This document shows, piece after piece, positions 16,736 through 22,676 of a stretch of DNA of 22,676 nucleotides. Within the stretch, counting starts at the first letter, position 1. The number at the start of each line of letters is the position of its first letter. Below the pieces are notes generated by a model that did not search any database, was not told the origin of the DNA, and was given only the letters and a program-made list of their open reading frames with translations. Made by a program: the position numbers and the translations under genes. The DNA lies in assembly GCA_002372855.1 (NCBI GenBank), contig DFIZ01000002.1, positions 1 through 22,676 on the forward strand, read 5' to 3'. This DNA comes from Bacteroidales bacterium UBA3684. Its GTDB lineage: Bacteria > Bacteroidota > Bacteroidia > Bacteroidales > P3.

Positions 16736-17794
16736 TCACAAAGTCTGCAAATACCTATCAATCAACCTCGACACCGGGATTTTTTTTATCATTTTCACCT
16801 CTTCGACACGACATTTATGCGGTATCACGGGCGGTTCTTCCCCGAGTTCTGCACGCAGAAACCGGGCATGGATAGTACGGTGTGTAAGCTGGTGCTTGAA
16901 TATGACAGAAGGATTGAACTCGACAGTGCCGAGGCCGAACTCGCGGGCGGCGAATCCGGCGGCGGCCGGCGCCAGCGCCACGTCGTCCAGTTCATGCTCC
17001 GTCTCCAGCAGCGGGAACTGGTACAATCCGCGCCAGATGTCCTTTCCCGTACGTTGCTCCAGCAGGGTGAAAACCTTGCCGTCGCGTTGCCAGCGGAGGT
17101 CGAGGTAATAGAACCAGCGGTCGACAGGCTTGACCTTCGGGGCCTTGACGGGCAGCAGGCCCACGCGTCCCGTGCGCAGCGCGTTGCACTCGTCGGCAAA
17201 GGGGCAGGCCGTGCAGTCAGGCTGGGGCTTGCACTGCAGCGAACCGAAGTCCATCAGGGCCGCATTGAAGCGGTCGGGCCTGCGACGGTCGATCTGCTCC
17301 TGCAGCAGCCGTTCAAACTCGCTGTAGGCGGCATCGGTGCCTATGGGGGTGGCAATGCCATAAAGGCGGCTGATGAAACGGTAGACGTTGCCGTCGATGA
17401 CCGGGTAGGGCAACCGGAAGGCGAATGAGGCGATGGCGGCCGCCGTGTAGCGCCCGACGCCCTTGAGGCGCAGGATGCCCTCGTGGCTGTTGGGGAACCT
17501 GCCTCCGCATTCATCCATTATATATTGCGCGGCCGCATGCAGGTTGCGCGCACGCGAATAGTAGCCCAACCCCTGCCATAGGCGCAGCACCTGCTCCTCG
17601 CTGGCGGCGGCCAGGTCGGCCACCGTGGGGAACGCCTCCACGAAGCGGTGGTAGTAGTCGCGACCCTGCTCGATGCGCGTCTGCTGCAGTATGATTTCCG
17701 AGAGCCAGATGCGATAAGGGTCGTCTATCCCGCGCCACGGAAGCGTGCGTCCGTAGTCCTCGTACCAGGTGTCCAATTTCTTCGAAAGCGACAT
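16736..17794 (-). CDS. mutY: A/G-specific adenine DNA glycosylase
   Basis: 352 residues. It removes adenine mispaired with 8-oxoguanine. Catalytic E33 lies in LSEIILQQTR, the helix-hairpin-helix LKGVGRYTAAAI is at 110-121, and the catalytic aspartate is D134 in VIDGNVYR. The iron-sulfur cysteines are C188, C194, C197 and C203. The first loop has five residues between cysteines, not the usual six (CX5CX2CX5C instead of CX6CX2CX5C). The C-terminal NUDIX-like domain that reads 8-oxoguanine is present, with FKHQLTHR at 299-306 in place of the FSH loop. Full length and otherwise intact. No clear promoter was found upstream. Confidence 0.96.
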   Translation of the reverse strand: MSLSKKLDTWYEDYGRTLPWRGIDDPYRIWLSEIILQQTRIEQGRDYYHRFVEAFPTVADLAAASEEQVLRLWQGLGYYSRARNLHAAAQYIMDECGGRFPNSHEGILRLKGVGRYTAAAIASFAFRLPYPVIDGNVYRFISRLYGIATPIGTDAAYSEFERLLQEQIDRRRPDRFNAALMDFGSLQCKPQPDCTACPFADECNALRTGRVGLLPVKAPKVKPVDRWFYYLDLRWQRDGKVFTLLEQRTGKDIWRGLYQFPLLETEHELDDVALAPAAAGFAAREFGLGTVEFNPSVIFKHQLTHRTIHARFLRAELGEEPPVIPHKCRVEEVKMIKKIPVSRLIDRYLQTL

Positions 17795-17821
17795 AAATCA
17801 GGACTGTTTTCAACAAAAAAC

Positions 17822-17878
17822 GATTGCTAACTTACTGAAAAAACTATGTTAAAATCCATTTTAACGAAATCAGCAATC
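17822..17878. repeat. Nested inverted repeats upstream of mutY
   Basis: A perfect inner dyad, GTTAAAAT (17848-17855) and ATTTTAAC (17858-17865) with a 2-nt centre, sits inside an outer dyad, GATTGCT (17822-17828) and AGCAATC (17872-17878). It lies in the divergent gap between mutY and rpmB, within about 30-85 bp of the mutY start, so it could be an operator for mutY or an RNA structure in its leader. No known regulator site is recognised. Confidence 0.4.
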
Positions 17879-17952
17879 ATTTGTATCATAATTGATTATA
17901 TTTATCGAAATGTTAAAAAAGTTTAAAAAGCCACTTTTGGAAGGTCAAACGT

Positions 17953-17983
17953 TTTGCCATGTCGAAAAAAGGTGGTACTTTTG
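17953..17983 (+). promoter_or_regulatory. Promoter of rpmB
   Basis: TTTG at 17953-17956, a 19-bp spacer and TACTTTTG at 17976-17983 (followed by CA) match both elements and the spacing of the Bacteroidota housekeeping promoter. The leader before the ATG at 18051 is about 60 nt and contains a possible hairpin (TTTTCGCA at 17990-17997 with TGCGGAAAA at 18008-18016, one bulge), which might serve ribosomal-protein feedback; this is inference. Confidence 0.85.
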
Positions 17984-18050
17984 CAGCCGTTTTCGCATCA
18001 AAAAGTGTGCGGAAAATATAACGTAAACAAACAATAAAAATTATACTACA

Positions 18051-18290
18051 ATGTCGAAAAAATGTGAAATTACCGGTAAGAAAGTGATCGTGGGCAACAA
18101 CGTTTCGCACTCCCGCATCCACACCAAACGCACCTTCGCCCCCAACCTGCAGACCAAGAAGTTCTACATTCCCGAGGAGGACATGTGGATTACCCTGAAG
18201 GTCTCCGCCAAAGGCATGCGCATCATCAACAAGAAAGGCATCATCGCCGCTCTCAACGACGCCGCCGCCCAGGGCCACCTGATGTTCTAA
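18051..18290 (+). CDS. rpmB: 50S ribosomal protein L28
   Basis: 79 residues, basic. The start MSKKCEITGKKVIVGNNVSHSRIHTKRTF has the characteristic CEITGKK and GNNVSHS segments of L28, and the rest (TKKFYIPEEDMWITLKVSAKGMRIINKKG) matches the family. It follows a strong promoter and is cotranscribed with rpsU 67 bp downstream. Confidence 0.97.
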   Translation: MSKKCEITGKKVIVGNNVSHSRIHTKRTFAPNLQTKKFYIPEEDMWITLKVSAKGMRIINKKGIIAALNDAAAQGHLMF

Positions 18291-18357
18291 GAGAAGACAA
18301 CAAGTCTTAAATAAACAATTTTATTATTAACCCTTAACAAAGAAAGAGGTATTAACA

Positions 18358-18555
18358 ATGATCGTAGTTCCTATCAAAGAAGGTGACAACCTCGAACGCG
18401 CCCTCAAGAAACTGAAACGCAAATTCGAGAAAACCGGCGTGGTGAAAGAGATGCGCCGTCGTCAGCAGTTCACCAAGCCCAGTGTCATCAATCGCGAGAA
18501 GCACCTGAAGGCCATCTACGTCCAGCACCTGCGCCAGCAGGAGCTCGACAAATAA
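18358..18555 (+). CDS. rpsU: 30S ribosomal protein S21
   Basis: 65 residues, highly basic: MIVVPIKEGDNLERALKKLKRKFEKTGVVKEMRRRQQF is typical of S21. The start is preceded by an AAAGAAAGAGG stretch and is the natural family start. No separate promoter is evident in the 67-bp gap after rpmB. A strong terminator follows. Confidence 0.96.
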   Translation: MIVVPIKEGDNLERALKKLKRKFEKTGVVKEMRRRQQFTKPSVINREKHLKAIYVQHLRQQELDK

Positions 18556-18596
18556 GAGAGCCCTCTACCGCAACCGCGTTGGAATCGACGCATTGG

Positions 18597-18637
18597 AAAA
18601 AAGAATCCCCGAACAAATGTTCGGGGATTCTTTTTTT
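18597..18637 (+). terminator. Terminator of rpmB-rpsU
   Basis: A perfect 14-bp stem (AAGAATCCCCGAAC at 18601-18614, GTTCGGGGATTCTT at 18619-18632) with a 4-nt loop, preceded by A and followed by T. The symmetry makes it usable from both strands. Confidence 0.93.
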
Positions 18638-18673
18638 ATTATGCTAAAAACAGTAAAACATTTCTGTTGCCAC

Positions 18674-18715
18674 TAAAAAGAAGTATGCTTCGCCCACAAA
18701 AAGACGAAGCATACT
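18674..18715 (-). terminator. Terminator of the POT-lipoprotein operon
   Basis: An 11-bp perfect stem, AGTATGCTTCG at 18682-18692 and CGAAGCATACT at 18705-18715. On the minus strand it is followed by a T-rich tail (CTTTTTAG). A second small hairpin (AACGGTG at 18728-18734, CACCGTT at 18739-18745) lies between it and the lipoprotein stop codon. Confidence 0.75.
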
Positions 18716-18763
18716 CGACAAGTGTTAAACGGTGACAGCACCGTTCAAATCCCACTCAAACAC

Positions 18764-19240
18764 TCATCCATTGATTTTCCAGACATTGTCACGACCACGC
18801 TTCATGGGGAACGAGGTCTCGACGGTTTCGGTTTTACCATCTTTCGACTCGAAGACAACCGTAGCTTTGACTTTGGCCAAATTCGGGTCGGTCCTGTCTC
18901 CTTCCTCCACTACATCCCAACTCTTTATTACTCTATAGGAAGACTGCATTGTCTGGTCCAACATGGCCTTGGTCACGCGCTCGACATTGTTAGGAATAGT
19001 ATCAAACCTTACATTGCCGTTTGCATCCTTCATATTCTTGATGACCACCGTGTCAGGCACATTGCAGCAAGCAACGGCTGTAGCGAAATCATTTTGCTGA
19101 ATAGACTGATACATACGCTCCACCACCATCTTGGGAGTGTCGCCATTCTTATCCTTTTCTGGGGTAGCCGATCCACATGACACAAGTCCTGTCATCAACA
19201 TAGTACCACAGATTATAGAAACGATTCTTTTCATGATCAT
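18764..19240 (-). CDS. Small lipoprotein, DUF4878-like
   Basis: 158 residues with a lipoprotein signal peptide: basic start (MKR), hydrophobic core and lipobox LVSC with the modified cysteine at C22, followed by GSATPEKDKNGD. The mature part (DTPKMVVERMYQSIQQNDFATAVACC..., a middle with KAMLDQTM, and a strand-rich C-terminal half ending WKING) resembles the DUF4878 / NTF2-like lipoproteins common in Bacteroidales; the function of that group is unknown. Methionine 3 (19234) is an alternative start. It lies 27 bp downstream of the POT transporter gene on the same strand, so the two are probably cotranscribed; whether they work together is not known. Confidence 0.8.
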   Translation of the reverse strand: MIMKRIVSIICGTMLMTGLVSCGSATPEKDKNGDTPKMVVERMYQSIQQNDFATAVACCNVPDTVVIKNMKDANGNVRFDTIPNNVERVTKAMLDQTMQSSYRVIKSWDVVEEGDRTDPNLAKVKATVVFESKDGKTETVETSFPMKRGRDNVWKING

Positions 19241-19267
19241 AATTGCTTTTTATAATTCTACTTTTTT

Positions 19268-20830
19268 TTATTTCGTAACCCTTTCGAGCCACTTCACCAT
19301 ACCGAACATCACGATTGCAGAGATAAAGCATACGCCCATAAACACCGCCCAGCACTGCCAGATAGGCCACATGTTGTACAGCAGCGGTCCAATCCAGAGC
19401 AGGCCATTTCCGACAGCGGTTGCACCAAGCCAGAGTCCCTGGCAGAGACCCAACAGGTTCTTCGGAGCAACCTTGGAAATGAACGAAAGGCCTAACGGAG
19501 ATATGAACAGTTCGGCAACAGTCATGAAGAAATAATAGATAATCAGAATATACGGCATTGCCTTCATCGCCGCTGCATCAGCTGCCGGCATCGATTTAAA
19601 CTGCACTGCCGAAGGATAGCCTTTCCACATGCAGAAGAGCGAAATAATAAGGTAGGCACAGCCAGCCACACACATACCGATGGCAATCTTTTTGGGCGTG
19701 GAGATTTCTTTGCCTTTCCGGGCAAGGTTACCGAAGAACCACATGATAATGGGCGTCAGCAAAATGACGAAGAAGGGGTTCACAGCCTGCCAAATCTCGG
19801 GAGCCAGAGAGTCAGTATTGACAAAGTCTTTGGCAAAGAGCGACATCGACGTGCCGTTTTGGTGGAACGAGAACCAGAAGAACACTGCAATGATAAGCAC
19901 GGCAAACATGGCATACAAGCGCTGTTTGAGCTCTTTGGCCATAGCCGCCTTTTCTTCGGGAGTATAGGAGACCGATTCCGCAGCCACTTTCTTGGCCGGC
20001 GTGGGGAACATACGTTTGGTGCTAATGAAAATAATCAGCGAGATGAACATAGCCACCACGGATGCGATGAACGAGTAGTGGACACCCTCATTGAATATCT
20101 TCAAGTAGTCAGAGCCAAAGGCCTGCAAATCGGTAGGCATCGAAGAAGTAATCTGCGGAATGAGCTCCATCATCTTCGACATAGCGGCAGCGCCCATGGC
20201 TACACCCTCATTGGCATACTGATGGAAGAGTGCGGGAAGGTCTGCATTGTATCCCATGCCGTTCTGCTGCAGCCACCAGCTGCGAAGCAAGGGAGCAACA
20301 AAAGGAGCGATAAGACCGCCGACATTGATAAACATATAGAATATCTGGAAACCAGAGTCACGCTTGCTCTTGGCAATAGCGAGTGCCTTATCGCCTTTCT
20401 TGGCCTCCTCAGCCTCAAGGTTGTCGTACATCTGTCCCACAATGGCCTGCAGATTGCCTTTGAAGAGACCATTACCGAAAGCAATCAGGAAAAGAGACAC
20501 ACACGTTACAGGGAGCAGCCAAGAGATGTTACCCGATGTTGCAGTGATGGGTATGGCAAGTATCACATAGCCACTTGCCATCACAAAGAGACCCGTCATA
20601 ATGGTCCCTTTATAGTTCTGAGACCTGTCGGCAATAATACCGCCCACAAGGCTCAAAATGTAGATTCCCATGTAGAAAATGGAATAAATAAGGGTGGCTG
20701 ATTCGTCTGGCAAACCAAACTTTGAACAGAGGAACAGCACCAGGACTGCATTCATAATATAGTAGCCAAAACGCTCACCCATATTACTCAAGGCAGCCCA
20801 GATAAGTCCTTTAGGATGTCCTTTAAACAT
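19268..20830 (-). CDS. POT-family proton-coupled peptide transporter
   Basis: 520 residues with about 12-14 hydrophobic segments, a major-facilitator fold in the inner membrane. Signature elements are NMGERFGYY at 16-24 (helix 1), the conserved helix-4 region with K124 in GNGLFKGN, and FYMFINVG at 164-171, the second PTR2 signature. It should import di- and tripeptides with protons. The helix-1 ExxER motif reads NxxER here: the first glutamate is asparagine (N16), while E19 and R20 are kept. A charged loop lies at about 138-159. It is followed by a lipoprotein gene in the same operon and has a good promoter. Confidence 0.93.
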   Translation of the reverse strand: MFKGHPKGLIWAALSNMGERFGYYIMNAVLVLFLCSKFGLPDESATLIYSIFYMGIYILSLVGGIIADRSQNYKGTIMTGLFVMASGYVILAIPITATSGNISWLLPVTCVSLFLIAFGNGLFKGNLQAIVGQMYDNLEAEEAKKGDKALAIAKSKRDSGFQIFYMFINVGGLIAPFVAPLLRSWWLQQNGMGYNADLPALFHQYANEGVAMGAAAMSKMMELIPQITSSMPTDLQAFGSDYLKIFNEGVHYSFIASVVAMFISLIIFISTKRMFPTPAKKVAAESVSYTPEEKAAMAKELKQRLYAMFAVLIIAVFFWFSFHQNGTSMSLFAKDFVNTDSLAPEIWQAVNPFFVILLTPIIMWFFGNLARKGKEISTPKKIAIGMCVAGCAYLIISLFCMWKGYPSAVQFKSMPAADAAAMKAMPYILIIYYFFMTVAELFISPLGLSFISKVAPKNLLGLCQGLWLGATAVGNGLLWIGPLLYNMWPIWQCWAVFMGVCFISAIVMFGMVKWLERVTK

Positions 20831-20899
20831 AGTTGTAATTTTTTGGTTTATAAATAATTGAACTAAATTTTACTCCAATTAACTTAACTTAACAATATG

Positions 20900-20931
20900 C
20901 AAAAGTACAAAAAAATTTCAAACCATGCAAA
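20900..20931 (-). promoter_or_regulatory. Promoter of the POT-lipoprotein operon
   Basis: On the minus strand TTTG (20928-20931), about 20 bp, then TACTTTTG (20900-20907, followed by CA) match the Bacteroidota promoter. The -7 box is 70 bp from the start codon at 20830. It faces the tsaC promoter back to back within about 50 bp. Confidence 0.75.
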
Positions 20932-20950
20932 CCATGACGTATTTTTTTCG

Positions 20951-20958
20951 TACTTTTG
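20951..20958 (+). promoter_or_regulatory. Promoter of tsaC, very close to the start codon
   Basis: TACTTTTG followed by CA is an exact -7 element. It ends only 4 bp before the ATG at 20963, so transcription would begin at or next to the start codon. No exact -33 TTTG is seen at the expected distance. Confidence 0.7.
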
Positions 20959-20962
20959 CAGC

Positions 20963-21514
20963 ATGAACATCAACGAAGCAATACGGCTGACGGTCGACGC
21001 CCTGCGCCAAGGCAAGACCATCCTCTACCCCACCGACACCATCTGGGGCCTCGGCTGCGACGCCCGCAACCGCGACGCCGTCGAACGGCTCTACCGCCTC
21101 AAGGAACGCGACCACTCGAAGAGCATGATCGTATTAGTGGAGAGTGGTGAACGGAGAGCGGAAAACGGAGAACGGCCCACAACCTACATCCTCCCCCACT
21201 CCCAATGGCACGACACGATGCACCTCGCCGTAGCCGACAACATCCCCGCCGCCGACGGCACCCTGGGCGTCCGCATGCCGCGCCACGCCTTCTGCCAGGA
21301 GGTGATACGCCTGCTCGGCGCCCCGCTGGTGAGCACCTCGGCCAACCTCAGCGGCAGGCCGTCGCCGCGAAACTACAACGAAATCGAAGATGAACTGCGC
21401 CGCCGCGTCGACTTCTGTGTCCCTCCCCTTCCCGAACTCCTGAGCGAGGAAACCCGCGGCAGCCGCATCGTGAAAATCAATGCCGACGGCTCTACAACCG
21501 TCCTTCGTCCGTAG
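20963..21514 (+). CDS. tsaC: L-threonylcarbamoyladenylate synthase (YrdC/Sua5 type)
   Basis: 183 residues from the ATG at 20963. It makes threonylcarbamoyl-AMP for the t6A modification at position 37 of ANN-decoding tRNAs. The YrdC fold motifs are present: TILYPTDTIWGLGCDA at 19-34, the basic KERDHSKSM at 47-55 that binds nucleotide, and VSTSANLSG at 123-131. The frame stays open upstream to 20897, but those residues fall over the promoter and do not fit the family. Residues 59-71 (VESGERRAENGER) are encoded by a 7-bp-period repeat (21139-21175) and look like an insertion after the KSMIVLV strand. The 3' end overlaps the convergent phosphopantetheinyl transferase gene by 23 bp. Confidence 0.92.
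   Translation: MNINEAIRLTVDALRQGKTILYPTDTIWGLGCDARNRDAVERLYRLKERDHSKSMIVLVESGERRAENGERPTTYILPHSQWHDTMHLAVADNIPAADGTLGVRMPRHAFCQEVIRLLGAPLVSTSANLSGRPSPRNYNEIEDELRRRVDFCVPPLPELLSEETRGSRIVKINADGSTTVLRP
21139..21175 (+). repeat. 7-bp-period tandem repeat within tsaC
   Basis: Five 7-bp units in strict register, GGAGAGT, GGTGAAC, GGAGAGC, GGAAAAC and GGAGAAC, then GG. Because 7 is not a multiple of 3, the units are read in all three phases, and gain or loss of one unit would shift the frame. Confidence 0.8.
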
Positions 21515-22013
21515 ACGTCTTCGCCCGTGCCAGCGAAGCCACCACCTCGGGCCCGCCGCACGGCAAATCCTCCACCGCCATATCCTTCCCCTCGAGGGCA
21601 TGCACCATGCTCCCGAACCCGCGGATGCCCGTGCCGCGCAGCTTCAGCGCAGCCTCCTTGCGCGTCCACAGCTGCAAAAAAGCCATCACCCCATCGGGCG
21701 ATGCCTGCACCGCAGCCAGTTCCGCAGCCGAACAGACACGCCGCATGAGCGACCCGTCCACACGTCGGCGGCTCTCCACATCGATGCCCACCCGCTCCCT
21801 GTCCGACACCGCCACGGCCACAGCCTGCCGGCAATGGCTGATGCTCAGCCACAGCCCCGGGTGCGACGGCATAAAAGGGGCACCCTTGCTGTCGTGCTCC
21901 ACAACGACCTCCTCGTCCATCAGGCGGCACAACAAAAGACGGGCGGCCGCACTCTGTTCGGCATGCGACCGCCAATCTCCTAATTCAATACGCCATTCCG
22001 TACCGGAAATCAT
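21492..22013 (-). CDS. 4'-phosphopantetheinyl transferase (Sfp type)
   Basis: 173 residues. It transfers phosphopantetheine from coenzyme A to carrier-protein serines. Motifs are LSISHC at 56-61, VGIDVES at 75-81 (metal ligands D78 and E80) and WTRKEAALKLRGTG at 116-129 (E120, K124). It is shorter than Sfp (about 220-230) but in the range of compact bacterial members. The acyl carrier protein at 4693-4929 is a possible substrate. The start codon overlaps the stop of the DUF3467 gene by 4 bp (ATGA), so the two are coupled; the 3' end overlaps tsaC on the opposite strand. Confidence 0.92.
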   Translation of the reverse strand: MISGTEWRIELGDWRSHAEQSAAARLLLCRLMDEEVVVEHDSKGAPFMPSHPGLWLSISHCRQAVAVAVSDRERVGIDVESRRRVDGSLMRRVCSAAELAAVQASPDGVMAFLQLWTRKEAALKLRGTGIRGFGSMVHALEGKDMAVEDLPCGGPEVVASLARAKTSTDEGRL

Positions 22014-22342
22014 GCCTTGCCGAGGATGTCGTAGGGCACGGTGCCGTCGGCGCGGGGCTCGACGATGGGGCCGAACTGCTGCTCGAACTTCTTCAGGTTG
22101 TCGTTCAGAGCGGCGAGCAGACGCTTGGCGTGGATGGGGTTCATGATGATGCGCTGGCGCACGGTGGCACCCTCGATGCCGGGAAGCATCTGGGCGAAAT
22201 CGAGCACAATCTCCGAAGGATTGTGGCTGACGACCACGAGGTTGGAGTAGGTGCCGGCGGCCACTTCGGGGTTGATGTTCAGTTTGAGGTTGTTCTGTTC
22301 TTTAGGATTGTTTGCCATAATAATCTTGTTTTTTTCTTCCAT
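22010..22342 (-). CDS. DUF3467 protein
   Basis: 110 residues from the ATG at 22342. The core (AAGTYSNLVVVSHNPSEIVLDFAQMLPG, then RIIMNPIHAKRLLAALNDNLKKFEQQFG) matches the DUF3467 family, small cytoplasmic proteins widespread in Bacteroidota and of unknown function. The start MANNPKEQ at 22318 is an equally possible choice (102 residues); it is preceded by an A-rich stretch as often seen before Bacteroidota start codons. The gene overlaps the transferase gene downstream by 4 bp. Confidence 0.88.
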   Translation of the reverse strand: MEEKNKIIMANNPKEQNNLKLNINPEVAAGTYSNLVVVSHNPSEIVLDFAQMLPGIEGATVRQRIIMNPIHAKRLLAALNDNLKKFEQQFGPIVEPRADGTVPYDILGKA

Positions 22343-22430
22343 AACGCCGCATTTCCGTTTTTATTATGTCGCACCAGCAATAAAACTATCAACAAACATG
22401 GATCCAATACCCACCAAAGAGCACCCTTCC

Positions 22431-22540
22431 CATATAGTTCCTATATACTTCTCATATAGTTCTTATATACTAAATATAAGAACTATATGAGAAGCATATG
22501 AGAACGATATAAGAACGATATAAATACAATATAAGAAATG
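22431..22540. repeat. 11-bp-period inverted array (array D), AT-rich
   Basis: Ten consecutive 11-bp units fill 110 bp. The left arm has four: CATATAGTTCC (22431), TATATACTTCT (22442), CATATAGTTCT (22453), TATATACTAAA (22464). The right arm has six in the complementary sense: TATAAGAACTA (22475), TATGAGAAGCA (22486), TATGAGAACGA (22497), TATAAGAACGA (22508), TATAAATACAA (22519), TATAAGAAATG (22530). The central arms 22448-22467 and 22475-22494 are perfectly complementary over 20 bp with a 7-nt loop, and pairing continues outward with mismatches. It lies between the DUF3467 gene and the end of the next minus-strand gene. Confidence 0.85.
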
Positions 22541-22579
22541 CCCTATTATGTACCTCTTGGACCCCTATGGGAGAGGTGT

Positions 22580-22676
22580 TCAACGGACGTTGGATTCGGT
22601 CGGCATACCACTGAGGTCGAGGCGGAAGAGCGAAGACTGGCGGACGACGAAGCGAAGGGCGAGGGTTTCGCGGGTG
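22580..22676 (-). CDS. 3' end of an unidentified gene (cut by the window edge)
   Basis: Reading in from the right edge on the minus strand, an open frame runs from 22675 to a TGA at 22580-22582. The last 31 residues begin TRETLALRFVVRQSSLFRLD and end SGMPTESNVR. The alternating hydrophobic pattern suggests a beta-strand terminus, as in an envelope protein, but this is too short for identification. Array D starts 40 bp beyond the stop codon. Confidence 0.5.
   Translation of the reverse strand, partial: TRETLALRFVVRQSSLFRLDLSGMPTESNVR

Noticed and set aside
20897..20962. N-terminal extension of TsaC by 22 residues
   Set aside because: It covers the divergent promoter region and the TACTTTTG box and does not resemble the family; MNINEAIRLT is the natural start.
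22431..22540. CRISPR array
   Set aside because: The units are adjacent, 11 bp long, diverged and change sense in the middle; there are no spacers and no cas genes.
22551..22576. Terminator of the partial gene at the right edge
   Set aside because: Only a 6-bp outer stem and a 3-bp inner stem with internal mismatches can be drawn, it lies close to the stop codon, and no T-tract follows on the minus strand.
1..22676. tRNA, rRNA or known riboswitch genes
   Set aside because: No T-loop-like GTTCGAATC context with matching acceptor arms and no rRNA core sequence was seen by eye; small RNAs without clear motifs cannot be excluded.

Overview
This window looks like a chromosomal segment of an uncultured member of the order Bacteroidales (phylum Bacteroidota). 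The evidence is: promoters of the Bacteroidota type (TTTG, about 19 bp, then TAnnTTTG) in front of several genes; almost no Shine-Dalgarno sequences; the acpP-fabF-rnc and mutY/ssb groupings; a short-form Pgi; a DUF3467 protein; OmpA-family proteins of the Bacteroidota type; and a giant secreted protein ending in a gliding-motility-type (CHU_C, type IX secretion type B) C-terminal domain. Coding DNA is GC-rich and intergenic DNA is strongly AT-rich. No integrase, transposase, CRISPR array, rRNA or tRNA was seen.

Layout. Positions 55-4929 (minus) form one tight operon: acyl carrier protein, FabF, RNase III, then two envelope proteins (a PorV/PorQ-like protein and a helix-hairpin-helix protein with a predicted outer-membrane barrel). 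Diverging from it, 5268-8103 (plus) holds purN, a GT4 glycosyltransferase and an OmpA-family protein, joined by stop/start overlaps. This converges on a second, abundant-type OmpA protein (8185-9444, minus) at a shared hairpin. Then come pgi (9662-10969, plus) and a 1568-residue surface protein (11385-16091, plus) with CUB, Fn3-like and PKD-like regions, twelve cysteine-bearing repeats and a T9SS sorting domain. Next are ssb and mutY (minus), rpmB and rpsU (plus), a POT transporter with a lipoprotein (minus), tsaC (plus), and a DUF3467 gene overlapping a phosphopantetheinyl transferase (minus). The window ends in the 3' end of an unidentified minus-strand gene.

Functional links. The acyl carrier protein made at 4693-4929 is the expected substrate of both FabF and the phosphopantetheinyl transferase at 21492-22013. 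Most other genes are housekeeping. The surface protein at 11385 implies that the cell has a type IX secretion system, although no core T9SS gene is certain here.

Most unusual signal. Four intergenic sites (1-55, 11180-11275, 16133-16206, 22431-22540) carry tandem units of exactly 11 bp. At three of them the units are arranged as an inverted pair of arrays that would fold into a long hairpin. Base sequence differs between sites, from GC-rich to AT-rich, but the 11-bp period and the hairpin layout persist. Two related copies lie in opposite orientation on either side of the giant surface-protein gene. I do not know a described element matching this. It is the best candidate here for something new. 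Secondary points are a 7-bp-period repeat inside the tsaC reading frame, a likely leaderless tsaC transcript, and paired cysteine losses in the surface-protein repeats.
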